Assembly: GCA_002439555.1 (NCBI GenBank)
Contig: DJOC01000039.1
Location: 495-5,958 of the forward strand
DNA: 5,464 bases
Origin: Caryophanales bacterium UBA6448
Lineage (GTDB): Bacteria; Bacillota_I; Bacilli_A; RF39; UBA660
Direction of reading: 5' to 3'
In this document: piece by piece, positions 1 through 5,464 of the stretch
Position numbering within the stretch: position 1 is the first letter of the stretch
Layout: each line of letters starts with the position of its first letter
The notes under the pieces: model-generated
Databases searched by the model: none
What the model was told of the DNA's origin: nothing
The model's input: only the letters and a program-made list of their open reading frames with translations
Program-made: the position numbers and the translations under genes

Positions 1-1117
1 AACCATAATCACTTGGATACATTAAGCCTACTTGCGCATAAATACTTGTTGGATTACCACTATATATCGCACTTGTATTTCTTTCCTCTGTATATGTACC
101 TTCTGCAATCAAAGTATTATAATTTGATTCACTTGCTCCTCCTAAATGCCATTTTGCATTTGCTACTCCACTAGATAATTTACTATTTACATTTGAAGTA
201 CCTAATAAAGTAGTTAAATATGTTTCATTTAATTCTGTTTTTAATGATGCTGTACTCCAATTGCTTGTATTTGCTGAATTCCACATTTTCCCATCTGTTC
301 CACCATAGTTATTTGTATCTATTATCTTTAATAGTTTTTTAGTACCACTGCTATTTGTCCCATCTGATGAGGTATCTTCATCAAATAATCCTATTATTCT
401 AAATAACAATGAACTACTTGTGCAACTTCCACTTTTTTGATTATCTAAACATATGTAGTTATTTGGATCAGCGCCCTCATATCGAAGTCCATTTTCATCA
501 AATATATCACTATTATTTGCTACCATCAATGTTTCAAATGAAGTTCCGAGCGATATTGTAAACTCTTTTGTAGTTTTATTATTGCTACTATCTTTTACCC
601 ACAAGTAATATGTTCCTTCAGTTGTTATTGTAGTACTTAAGTTATAAGATGTTCCACTTATTGAAGTCCAACTTGTTGGTTCAACACTATTACTTGCACT
701 TATTCCGTAACCTGAAAGTTCTAAATTATCAGTTAATGTTGCAGTTACTGTAGTTCCATTTATATTTAAATTTGTTATAACTGGATTTTCTGTATCTGCG
801 ATTACATCAAAATATAAATAACACCTATCACTACCAATAAATGAAAAACTTATTTTGCCTGTTGTATTATCATAACTTAAAATTTTACCATTATTTTCAC
901 AATGTGTTTTTTCTTCATTTATTTTATAATTACCAACAGGAATATCATTTGAATTTGTTTCAACTCCATTTGCATCCTTTATAATTATTGCTAAATTATT
1001 TTGCCTTTTCCGTTTTGTTTTGGTTACTTCAATTTTCTTATTATTGTAGGCTATATTTAATACTATTACCCCTATAACAATAAATACGAACAAAACAATT
1101 TTTACTTTTTTCTTCAT
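1..1117 (-). CDS. Membrane-anchored surface protein with Ig-like domain, 3' end missing
   Basis: This reading frame stays open from the ATG at 1117-1115 to the left edge, giving 372 residues without a stop. GGAG at 1126-1123, 5 nt upstream, supports the start. Residues 1-6 are Lys-rich and residues 7-24 form one hydrophobic helix (signal anchor or uncleaved signal), followed by a basic stretch at 33-38 (KTKRKR). Residues 40-104 form a small module bracketed by C73 and C99. Residues about 108-188 (from DTENPVI to KEFTI) look like a bacterial Ig-like beta-sandwich. From about 190 a Trp/Asn/Gly/Ser/Thr-rich region begins (LLFRIIGLFD, KLLKIIDTNNYGG, WSTASLKTELN), ending at QVGLMYPSDYG at the window edge, with a possible C223-C232 disulfide. 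The order of elements in this region resembles DUF6273/FGE-like domains of Gram-positive surface proteins, from memory only. It probably acts outside the cell, tethered at the N-terminus; an adhesin or binding role is inference. No enzyme motif was recognised. Confidence 0.8.
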   Translation of the reverse strand, partial: MKKKVKIVLFVFIVIGVIVLNIAYNNKKIEVTKTKRKRQNNLAIIIKDANGVETNSNDIPVGNYKINEEKTHCENNGKILSYDNTTGKISFSFIGSDRCYLYFDVIADTENPVITNLNINGTTVTATLTDNLELSGYGISASNSVEPTSWTSISGTSYNLSTTITTEGTYYLWVKDSSNNKTTKEFTISLGTSFETLMVANNSDIFDENGLRYEGADPNNYICLDNQKSGSCTSSSLLFRIIGLFDEDTSSDGTNSSGTKKLLKIIDTNNYGGTDGKMWNSANTSNWSTASLKTELNETYLTTLLGTSNVNSKLSSGVANAKWHLGGASESNYNTLIAEGTYTEERNTSAIYSGNPTSIYAQVGLMYPSDYG

Positions 1118-1122
1118 AACTA

Positions 1123-1126
1123 CTCC
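1123..1126 (-). promoter_or_regulatory. Ribosome binding site of the surface-protein gene
   Basis: The minus strand reads GGAG, then TAGTT, then ATG. The 5-nt spacing fixes the start codon at 1117. No better start is visible upstream in this frame. Confidence 0.65.
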
Positions 1127-1151
1127 AATCCTACATAAATAGGCGCTTCTG

Positions 1152-1180
1152 TTTTCTTAAATTATATACATTTGAGAAAA
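1152..1180 (-). repeat. 29-bp quasi-palindromic element, copy 1 (inverted partner at 1271-1299)
   Basis: Read on the minus strand, this element matches the plus-strand copy at 1271-1299 at 26 of 29 positions. The last 18 bp, GTATATAATTTAAGAAAA, are identical. This copy is itself an imperfect palindrome: arms at 1151-1162 and 1170-1181 are 12 bp with one mismatch, around a 7-nt centre. It contains a TATAAT (1166-1161, minus) pointing at the surface-protein gene 44 nt away. No good -35 box sits 16-18 bp upstream (GGGGAT lies there), so promoter activity is uncertain. The palindrome would also suit a dimeric regulator or recombinase. Confidence 0.75.
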
Positions 1181-1205
1181 CTCATCCCCGTATTTACGTA
1201 CCTTA

Positions 1206-1221
1206 CTATTAAATAATAGCA
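1206..1221 (-). promoter_or_regulatory. Candidate extended -10 promoter embedded in a perfect dyad
   Basis: The minus strand reads TGCTATTAT (1221-1213), an extended -10 of the form TGnTATwAT. The 17-bp spaced -35 position reads TAGATT, only a partial match. The -10 overlaps the perfect dyad CTATTA-AA-TAATAG (1206-1219). It lies between the two 29-bp elements and would transcribe toward the surface-protein gene with a leader of about 90 nt. It is the best promoter candidate inside the bracketed segment, but AT-rich DNA produces such matches by chance. Confidence 0.35.
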
Positions 1222-1270
1222 TTAATTTCTAAAAAAATCTAGTCCTATTTCCCATAAAATAGCCATCAAA

Positions 1271-1299
1271 TTTTCTTATAAGTATATAATTTAAGAAAA
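1271..1299 (+). repeat. 29-bp quasi-palindromic element, copy 2 (inverted partner at 1152-1180)
   Basis: This is the second copy of the 29-bp element, in the opposite orientation. Outer arms TTTTCTTA (1271-1278) and TAAGAAAA (1292-1299) pair perfectly, and an internal CTTATAAG is an 8-bp palindrome. It carries TATAAT at 1285-1290 on the plus strand, pointing away from the surface gene toward the 3' end of the convergent permease gene. No coding sequence lies downstream on that strand before the permease, so if it is a promoter it would make a short or antisense RNA. Ninety bases (1181-1270) separate the two copies. Confidence 0.75.
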
Positions 1300-1327
1300 A
1301 ACGAACAAGGTAAATACTTGGTTTGCG
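1296..1327 (-). terminator. Possible rho-independent terminator of the ABC operon
   Basis: Read on the minus strand, CGCAAACCAAG-TATTTAC-CTTGTTCG forms a hairpin with a CAAG/CTTG core. Its lower stem is imperfect, with a bulged C and one mismatch. It is followed at once by six T residues (1301-1296) and CTT. It lies about 80 nt downstream of the permease stop. The stem is weak, and the T-tract overlaps the end of the second 29-bp element. Confidence 0.35.
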
Positions 1328-1379
1328 AGGTTTTTGAATAATTTTTTTTATTAATAAATTTTTATAAAATTAGTGCAAG

Positions 1380-1406
1380 AAAAAAGTATATATTTCTATA
1401 AACTTT
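1380..1406 (-). terminator. Weak AT-rich hairpin at the end of the permease gene
   Basis: On the minus strand the arms AAAGTTTATA and TATATACTTT pair over 10 bp with one mismatch around a GAAA tetraloop, and T residues follow. The 5' arm overlaps the permease stop codon. The stem has only one G-C pair, so it may stabilise the mRNA 3' end or terminate only poorly. Confidence 0.3.
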
Positions 1407-3732
1407 ATTCTCCTGACTTTAGACATTCAACCATATTTATTTTATGGATTTTTTTAGAAAGGAGTAAGGAAACTATATAAGAAAGAATAAATGTTCCAAT
1501 AGAGGCAATGAAGTAAGTTTCAATATTAATATGAACTCCAAAGTCAAAGTTTTCATCTAAACATTTTTTAAATAAATAACTTGTTAAATAATAACCACTT
1601 GGAATAGCTAAAATAATTGATAATATTGTAATCCAAATATTTTGAATTATAAATATCTTACCTATTTTATTATCACTAAAACCAAGAACTTTTAATGTTG
1701 CAAATTCATTTGTCTTTTCATTATAAGATAAAATTCCCATATTATAAATTATTATAGAACCTAATACTATGGCAAATAATATAATAATTATAATCATTTC
1801 TCTCATCATAGAAAGCATACTTTCCATATCTTCTTTTAACTTGTCTTTACTTTGAATTATTTCAACATTTTTAATACTATCTACATCTTTTAAATTAACA
1901 TTTGTATAAATAGCATCTGGTGTATATTTTAAGTCTAAACTTTCATAAAATGCTTTTGTAACTGTAACATTTTGATTTTGTGGATCTTTATTAAAACCAA
2001 TAATTTTAGCTTTATAAACTTTATCACTACCATTTATTTTAAATGATAACTTATCACCTTTTTCTAAATTATATTTTTCTTTTAACTTATAAGTTACATA
2101 TATTCCTTTGTCACTATCAAGTTTAATATACTCATTATTACCATCTACAAAACGGATTTTATCATCAGCATTTGTTACAAACATTTCATTTTCTTCATCT
2201 TTATTATCTATTAATAATGTAATATTTTTTGTCATACTAGAGCTTTTACCATAACTATTATATAAAATATCTACATCACTATCAGAAATATTACTATTAA
2301 GTGCTAGTTTATAATCAAAATTATATAATTTTTCGAATTGTAAATTAATAAAATAATTCATACTATTAAGCATACCAATAGCACATAAAATAAGCATTCC
2401 AGAGCCTACGATACCAAGTATTCCCGTTAAAGTTCTAACTTTATTTCTAAAGGCATCTCTTATATTCCATTTATAAGAAAATTTCATTTTTTTAAAGATA
2501 CCTTTATTTAAATTAATATTCTTTTTAGTTTTTTCAGCAGTTTTTCTTAAACATAAAGCAGGAAGCTTATTTAAACTATTTTTACAAGTTAAGTAAGTTA
2601 CTAAACATATTATAATTACAAAAGAAAATGAAATTAAAATATTTTTCAAACTTACAATTGCTTCATTTTTAGGGATTTCAAAAAATGCCATCTCAATACT
2701 TAAAAATGTACTTCCTAGAAAATATTTACCAAGTAAAATACCAAATATTACTCCGAAAAAGCTTACCCAAAAACCATAACTCAAATAATGAATAGTTATT
2801 TTTTTGTTGCTAAATCCTAAAGATTTTAATATACCAATATTGGTTTGTTCACTTTTTATAATTCTACTCATAGTTGTAATAACAGATAAAATTGCAATAA
2901 ATAGAAATAGTCCTGAAAATATTCCTACATAAGCCTGTCCTTCATTAACCTCACCTTCATACATTGAATATGAAAGGCTATCTTCAACATTTTGAATTAA
3001 ATAAGTATTTTTTAAAGAGTTACTAATACTTTCTTTTACTTTTGAAACATTTTCTTTTTTATTAACATCAACCATTATATAGTTATAAGGAATATATTTT
3101 TTATAATCTACATCACTTTTTAAATTAAATTTATTTATAAAATACTTTTTAGGTAAAGCATTAATACTTAAATAAACAAAACCATAACTTTTTCTATCAG
3201 GCATTATTGAGGATGCATCTTTGACATCGTATAAATGGTCTGGTGTCATAATAAAGCCCTCGATAGTTGCATCAATAGTAAAATCATCATATTTTAAACT
3301 TAACTTATCACCAAGTTTTAAGTTATTTTCATCAGCGAAATAACTATCAACCCAAACGCCTTTATTATTAACGTCAAACCCTTTGCCACTTGCAACATAA
3401 AACTTTGAAATATTGTTGCTTTCAATGAAACTTGCTAGATAGTTTTTATCTTTATCACTAGCATCTTGCATATTTAAAACAAGTTTCTTTTCAGCATCAG
3501 TTACATTATCAATTTTTTTTACTTTGGCTTCATCATCATAAGTAAATGAGCCATATATTGTTAAATCCTCGAGATTATTACTTGAATAAAATTTTTCAGA
3601 GGCTTTATTCATACCAGCCATATAACTTTCAATACCAGTATAAACCATTACACCAATTGCTACCATTAAAAAGATAGTTAAAAATTGAGATTTATTTTTT
3701 AAAATATCGCGTTTTAATTTTTTATTTAGCAT
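1405..3732 (-). CDS. FtsX/DUF214-type ABC transporter permease, two extracytoplasmic domains
   Basis: This is the membrane subunit of an ABC transporter working with the ATPase encoded just upstream. From the ATG at 3732 it has 775 residues. Predicted membrane segments are at about 15-34, 266-287, 314-338, 364-383, 434-458, 645-666, 695-718 and 740-758. Large extracytoplasmic domains lie at about 35-265 and 459-640. Two FtsX-like modules follow these domains, each with the characteristic cytoplasmic loop after its first helix (EQTNIGILKSLGFSNKKI, 295-312; EKTNEFATLKVLGFSDNKI, 672-690). The start MLNKKLKRDILKNKSQF matches the usual family N-terminus. An in-frame GTG at 3741 would add three residues and overlap the ATPase gene by 7 nt, so translational coupling is likely either way. 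MacB-like systems of this kind use periplasmic or extracellular domains to extract or expel substrates. The substrate here is unknown; antimicrobial, lipid or peptide export are family-level possibilities. Confidence 0.92.
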   Translation of the reverse strand: MLNKKLKRDILKNKSQFLTIFLMVAIGVMVYTGIESYMAGMNKASEKFYSSNNLEDLTIYGSFTYDDEAKVKKIDNVTDAEKKLVLNMQDASDKDKNYLASFIESNNISKFYVASGKGFDVNNKGVWVDSYFADENNLKLGDKLSLKYDDFTIDATIEGFIMTPDHLYDVKDASSIMPDRKSYGFVYLSINALPKKYFINKFNLKSDVDYKKYIPYNYIMVDVNKKENVSKVKESISNSLKNTYLIQNVEDSLSYSMYEGEVNEGQAYVGIFSGLFLFIAILSVITTMSRIIKSEQTNIGILKSLGFSNKKITIHYLSYGFWVSFFGVIFGILLGKYFLGSTFLSIEMAFFEIPKNEAIVSLKNILISFSFVIIICLVTYLTCKNSLNKLPALCLRKTAEKTKKNINLNKGIFKKMKFSYKWNIRDAFRNKVRTLTGILGIVGSGMLILCAIGMLNSMNYFINLQFEKLYNFDYKLALNSNISDSDVDILYNSYGKSSSMTKNITLLIDNKDEENEMFVTNADDKIRFVDGNNEYIKLDSDKGIYVTYKLKEKYNLEKGDKLSFKINGSDKVYKAKIIGFNKDPQNQNVTVTKAFYESLDLKYTPDAIYTNVNLKDVDSIKNVEIIQSKDKLKEDMESMLSMMREMIIIIILFAIVLGSIIIYNMGILSYNEKTNEFATLKVLGFSDNKIGKIFIIQNIWITILSIILAIPSGYYLTSYLFKKCLDENFDFGVHINIETYFIASIGTFILSYIVSLLLSKKIHKINMVECLKSGE

Positions 3733-3734
3733 AT

Positions 3735-4439
3735 TTACCACTCAACCTTATCAATACTTAATGGTTTATCATTTATAACATTACTTTCAATCTTACCATT
3801 TTTAAGTCTTATTACTCGGTCTGCAATATCGGCAATTAAAGCATTATGTGTAACTATTACAACTGTTGAATTATCCTCTTTACATTCTTTCATTAAAAGT
3901 TTTAATATTTCGCAGCCTGTTTTTGAATCTAAAGCACCTGTAGGTTCATCACATAATATCAAAGTGGGATCTTTAGCAATCGCTCTTGCAATAGCCACTC
4001 TTTGCATTTCACCACCTGAAAGTTCATAAGGAAATTTATTCAAATGGTTTTCAAGTCCAACACTTTTTAAAGTATTTTTTGCACTTTTGCCTTTCTTAAC
4101 AATATCATGAACTATTTCAACATTTTCAAGTACTGTAAGTGATGATAAAATATTGTAAAATTGAAATATAAATCCAACACTTTCTGCTCTATACTTTGTA
4201 AGTTTTTTATCCTCTAAAGAAGATATTTCCGCGTTATTAACAACTATTTTACCTTTACTAACCTTGTCCATTCCTCCAAGGAGGTTCAATAAAGTTGACT
4301 TACCAGCACCACTTGGTCCTAATATTACAACAAATTCACCCTTTTTAATATCAAATGATACATCATCAAGCGCATTTACTATCTTTCCTCCGACTTCATA
4401 CGATTTTGTAACATTTTCAAAACTAATTAACTTTTCCAT
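3735..4439 (-). CDS. MacB/LolD-type ABC transporter ATP-binding protein
   Basis: This 234-residue protein is the nucleotide-binding subunit that powers the downstream permease from the cytoplasmic face, and its length is typical of the family. All catalytic motifs are intact: Walker A GPSGAGKST (41-49), Q-loop Q93 in FIFQFYNIL, signature LSGGEMQ (140-146), Walker B LILCDEP with catalytic E165, D-loop GALD (168-171) and switch H198 in VTHN. The FQFYNIL and LTVLENVE segments are typical of the LolD/MacB/FtsE branch. The ATG at 4439 is fixed by a perfect AGGAGG 5 nt upstream. The gene is first in its operon, and its TAA lies 2 nt before the permease ATG, which argues for equimolar coupled synthesis. 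Transcription starts from a strong promoter with operator-like palindromes on either side, pointing to control by the divergent TetR gene. Confidence 0.95.
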   Translation of the reverse strand: MEKLISFENVTKSYEVGGKIVNALDDVSFDIKKGEFVVILGPSGAGKSTLLNLLGGMDKVSKGKIVVNNAEISSLEDKKLTKYRAESVGFIFQFYNILSSLTVLENVEIVHDIVKKGKSAKNTLKSVGLENHLNKFPYELSGGEMQRVAIARAIAKDPTLILCDEPTGALDSKTGCEILKLLMKECKEDNSTVVIVTHNALIADIADRVIRLKNGKIESNVINDKPLSIDKVEW

Positions 4440-4444
4440 ACGAT

Positions 4445-4450
4445 CCTCCT
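4445..4450 (-). promoter_or_regulatory. Ribosome binding site of the ABC operon
   Basis: The minus strand reads AGGAGG, then ATCGT, then ATG: full anti-Shine-Dalgarno complementarity at 5-nt spacing. It lies directly next to operator 1, so the mRNA begins inside the operator only about 20 nt before this site. Confidence 0.85.
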
Positions 4451-4472
4451 AATGTGATATTTGTTTCACATT
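4451..4472. promoter_or_regulatory. Operator 1, TetR-type palindrome at the ABC transcription start
   Basis: Perfect 7-bp arms AATGTGA (4451-4457) and TCACATT (4466-4472) are separated by 8 bp. The site begins 4 bp downstream of the ABC -10 box, so it covers the expected transcription start (about 4469). It matches operator 2 at 19 of 22 positions in the same orientation. Binding here should block the ABC promoter directly. Assignment to the adjacent TetR protein is inference from divergent gene layout. Confidence 0.8.
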
Positions 4473-4475
4473 TAA

Positions 4476-4504
4476 ATTATATACCCGATAAAATAGATAG
4501 TCAA
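4476..4504 (-). promoter_or_regulatory. Promoter of the ABC transporter operon
   Basis: On the minus strand TTGACT (4504-4499), a 17-bp spacer and a perfect TATAAT (4481-4476) form a near-consensus sigma-A-type promoter. The expected start is near 4469, giving a leader of about 30 nt. It is flanked by operator 2 upstream of the -35 box and operator 1 over the start point. Confidence 0.88.
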
Positions 4505-4507
4505 TAA

Positions 4508-4529
4508 AATATGATATTTTTTTCACATA
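4508..4529. promoter_or_regulatory. Operator 2, between the two divergent -35 boxes
   Basis: This 22-bp site differs from operator 1 at only three positions. Its half-sites are ATATGA (left) and TCACAT (right), a dyad with one mismatch. It fills nearly the whole gap between the ABC -35 box (ending at 4504) and the tetR -35 box (starting at 4530). A dimer bound here would sit against both promoters, so it probably mediates autorepression as well as transporter repression. Confidence 0.75.
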
Positions 4530-4558
4530 TTGAATAAAAATAAAAATAATTATATAAT
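4530..4558 (+). promoter_or_regulatory. Promoter of the tetR gene
   Basis: TTGAAT (4530-4535), a 17-bp spacer and TATAAT (4553-4558) form a good sigma-A-type promoter. The expected start is around 4564-4566, which leaves only about 11-13 nt before the ATG. The mRNA would therefore begin almost at its AGGAAG ribosome binding site (4565-4570). Confidence 0.82.
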
Positions 4559-4576
4559 ATGTGTAGGAAGTGAATT

Positions 4577-5173
4577 ATGAAAACAAGGATGCCCACTCAA
4601 AAAAGAAGTATAGAAAAAAGAAATTTAATAATTGAAAAAGGTTTTTATTTAATGTGTAATGAAGGCTATTACAATATTAATACTAATGATATTGCTAAAT
4701 ATGCTGGAGTTTCCACGGGTATAATATATCAATACTTCAATGATAAAAAAGATATTTTTATCGAAGGAATAAAAATTTATTCAAATAATATAATGTTTCC
4801 AATGTTAAATGTTTTAGATACTGAAAAAATAGATGTGAAAAATTTAGATAAAACTTTTAGCACTATGATAGATAAATATATAAAAAATCATACAATGACT
4901 AAAAAAGTTCACGAAGAAATAATGGCAATGATTCATTTAGATGATGATATTGGTTCAATATACCGTGAAAACGAACTTAAAACTACAGAAAAAATAGTAA
5001 GTATTTTAGAAAATAATAATATAAAAATGGAAAATGCTAAAGAAAAAGTTCACATTATTATGGGCATTGTTGATAATTTTGCACACGAGATGGTTTATCA
5101 TAAACACGAAGATATAGATTATAATGTTATGAAAGATGTTGTTATTAAAGTAATTATTAGCATATTAAAATAG
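4577..5173 (+). CDS. TetR/AcrR-family transcriptional repressor
   Basis: This 198-residue protein has the size and layout of a TetR-family dimeric repressor. Residues about 12-60 form the N-terminal three-helix DNA-binding domain: the helix-turn-helix is NTNDIAKYAGVSTGIIYQYF (35-54), followed by NDKKDIF, the typical end of the domain. The all-helical remainder (about 65-198) should bind ligand and dimerise. Its sequence is not specific enough to name the ligand; VDNFAHEMVYH (165-175) is a noticeable late motif. The ATG at 4577 is preceded by AGGAAG; an in-frame ATG at 4589 is possible but lies before the conserved domain and lacks a better site. It is transcribed away from the ABC operon with two shared operators between them, the usual arrangement for local autorepression and transporter control. 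Its stop codon lies in the arm of a terminator hairpin. Confidence 0.93.
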   Translation: MKTRMPTQKRSIEKRNLIIEKGFYLMCNEGYYNINTNDIAKYAGVSTGIIYQYFNDKKDIFIEGIKIYSNNIMFPMLNVLDTEKIDVKNLDKTFSTMIDKYIKNHTMTKKVHEEIMAMIHLDDDIGSIYRENELKTTEKIVSILENNNIKMENAKEKVHIIMGIVDNFAHEMVYHKHEDIDYNVMKDVVIKVIISILK

Positions 5174-5194
5174 TGCCAGAAAAAGCACTATTTT
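5167..5194. terminator. Bidirectional rho-independent terminator between convergent genes
   Basis: A perfect 10-bp stem AAAATAGTGC (5167-5176) / GCACTATTTT (5185-5194) surrounds an 8-nt loop. It is followed by ATTTTG on the plus strand, and the T-rich end of the stem serves on the minus strand. It contains the TAG stop of tetR in its left arm and, on the opposite strand, the TAG stop of the converging gene in its right arm. Confidence 0.88.
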
Positions 5195-5464
5195 ATTTTG
5201 TATAATTTTTTATATTCATAACCATCAATTTCAAGTTTTTTGCCTAAAAAACTTACCTTTAATTTTATTATTTTCATTATACCTTTTTTAAGTATCACTA
5301 TATAAGAACTATCCTTTTCTTCGACTAAACAAATCGTATTAACTCCATTTTCTAAAAATTCTTCCATTTCAGGAGAAAATGTAGGTTCAACAATAAACCA
5401 AAATATATTTTTCTTAAGACTCCATTTTTTCTTTCTTAATAAAGAGTAAATTGAAATAGCACCA
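5188..5464 (-). CDS. Unrecognised protein, C-terminal 91 residues
   Basis: A minus-strand frame enters from the right edge and stays open for 91 residues to a TAG at 5190-5188. Codon use matches its neighbours. The visible part starts GAISIYSLLRKKKW, contains FWFIVEPTFSPEMEEFLENG and a beta-rich stretch (VNTICLVEEKDSSYIVILKKG), and ends in a Lys/Tyr-rich tail, EYKKLYKIK. There is no membrane segment or catalytic motif in view, and I do not recognise the family. Its expected coding context, convergence on tetR, and a stop inside a shared terminator hairpin support a real gene. An internal ATG (residue 33) has no ribosome binding site, so the true start lies beyond the window. Confidence 0.7.
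   Translation of the reverse strand, partial: GAISIYSLLRKKKWSLKKNIFWFIVEPTFSPEMEEFLENGVNTICLVEEKDSSYIVILKKGIMKIIKLKVSFLGKKLEIDGYEYKKLYKIK

Noticed and set aside
1181..1270. A riboswitch or structured leader RNA upstream of the surface-protein gene
   Set aside because: I compared the leader by eye with c-di-GMP, purine, preQ1, ZTP and hammerhead-type cores and found no conserved motif. The visible dyads are short and AT-rich.
1152..1299. An insertion sequence or CRISPR-like array
   Set aside because: Only two repeat copies occur, in inverted orientation, with no transposase or cas gene and no target-site duplication visible at the outer ends.
1369..1386. A degenerate copy of the tetR terminator (shared TAGTGC-AGAAAAA pattern)
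   Set aside because: The similarity is short and the matching second arm is missing, so chance in AT-rich DNA is a sufficient explanation.
1300..1404. A small plus-strand peptide gene downstream of the right-hand 29-bp element
   Set aside because: There is no ATG on this strand, and the only TTG start after AAGG reaches a stop after seven codons.
1405..4439. A BceAB-type bacitracin resistance transporter
   Set aside because: BceB-type permeases have ten membrane segments with one large domain between segments 7 and 8. This permease has about eight segments with two large domains, and there is no two-component system beside it.
4264..4452. A 62-residue plus-strand open frame opposite the ATPase gene
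   Set aside because: It lies antisense to the Walker A region of a clear ABC ATPase, has no ribosome binding site, and its sequence is the reverse-strand shadow of conserved codons.

Overview
The window is strongly AT-rich, uses the standard genetic code (TGG for Trp, TAA/TAG stops, no in-frame TGA), and has AGGAGG-type ribosome binding sites and classic TTGACx-17-TATAAT promoters. This points to a low-GC Bacillota, probably a gut-associated Bacilli/Erysipelotrichia-like or RF39-like lineage. That placement is an inference from composition and protein style, not from a marker gene.

Layout. (1) Positions 1-1117, minus strand: the first 372 residues of a secreted or membrane-anchored surface protein, running off the left edge. 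(2) Positions 1118-1404: a 287-bp intergenic region dominated by two near-identical 29-bp elements in inverted orientation, with promoter-like -10 boxes and weak terminator-like hairpins. (3) Positions 1405-4439, minus strand: a two-gene operon of a MacB/LolD-type ABC ATPase followed directly by an FtsX/DUF214-type permease with 8 predicted membrane segments and two large extracytoplasmic domains. (4) Positions 4440-4576: a compact divergent control region with two back-to-back sigma-A-type promoters and two near-identical 22-bp operator-like palindromes. (5) Positions 4577-5173, plus strand: a TetR/AcrR-family repressor. (6) Positions 5167-5194: a strong bidirectional terminator that holds the stop codons of both converging genes. 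(7) Positions 5188-5464, minus strand: the C-terminal 91 residues of an unrecognised protein running off the right edge.

How it fits together. The TetR protein, ATPase and permease form a self-contained, locally regulated transport module. The likely logic is that TetR binds the site between the two -35 boxes and the site over the ABC transcription start, repressing itself and the transporter until a ligand (perhaps an antimicrobial, lipid or peptide) releases it. The substrate cannot be read from the sequence. The surface protein appears to be a separate transcription unit. Its upstream region is the least explained part of the window and could be a small invertible promoter, a MITE-like remnant, or a duplicated regulator/promoter element.
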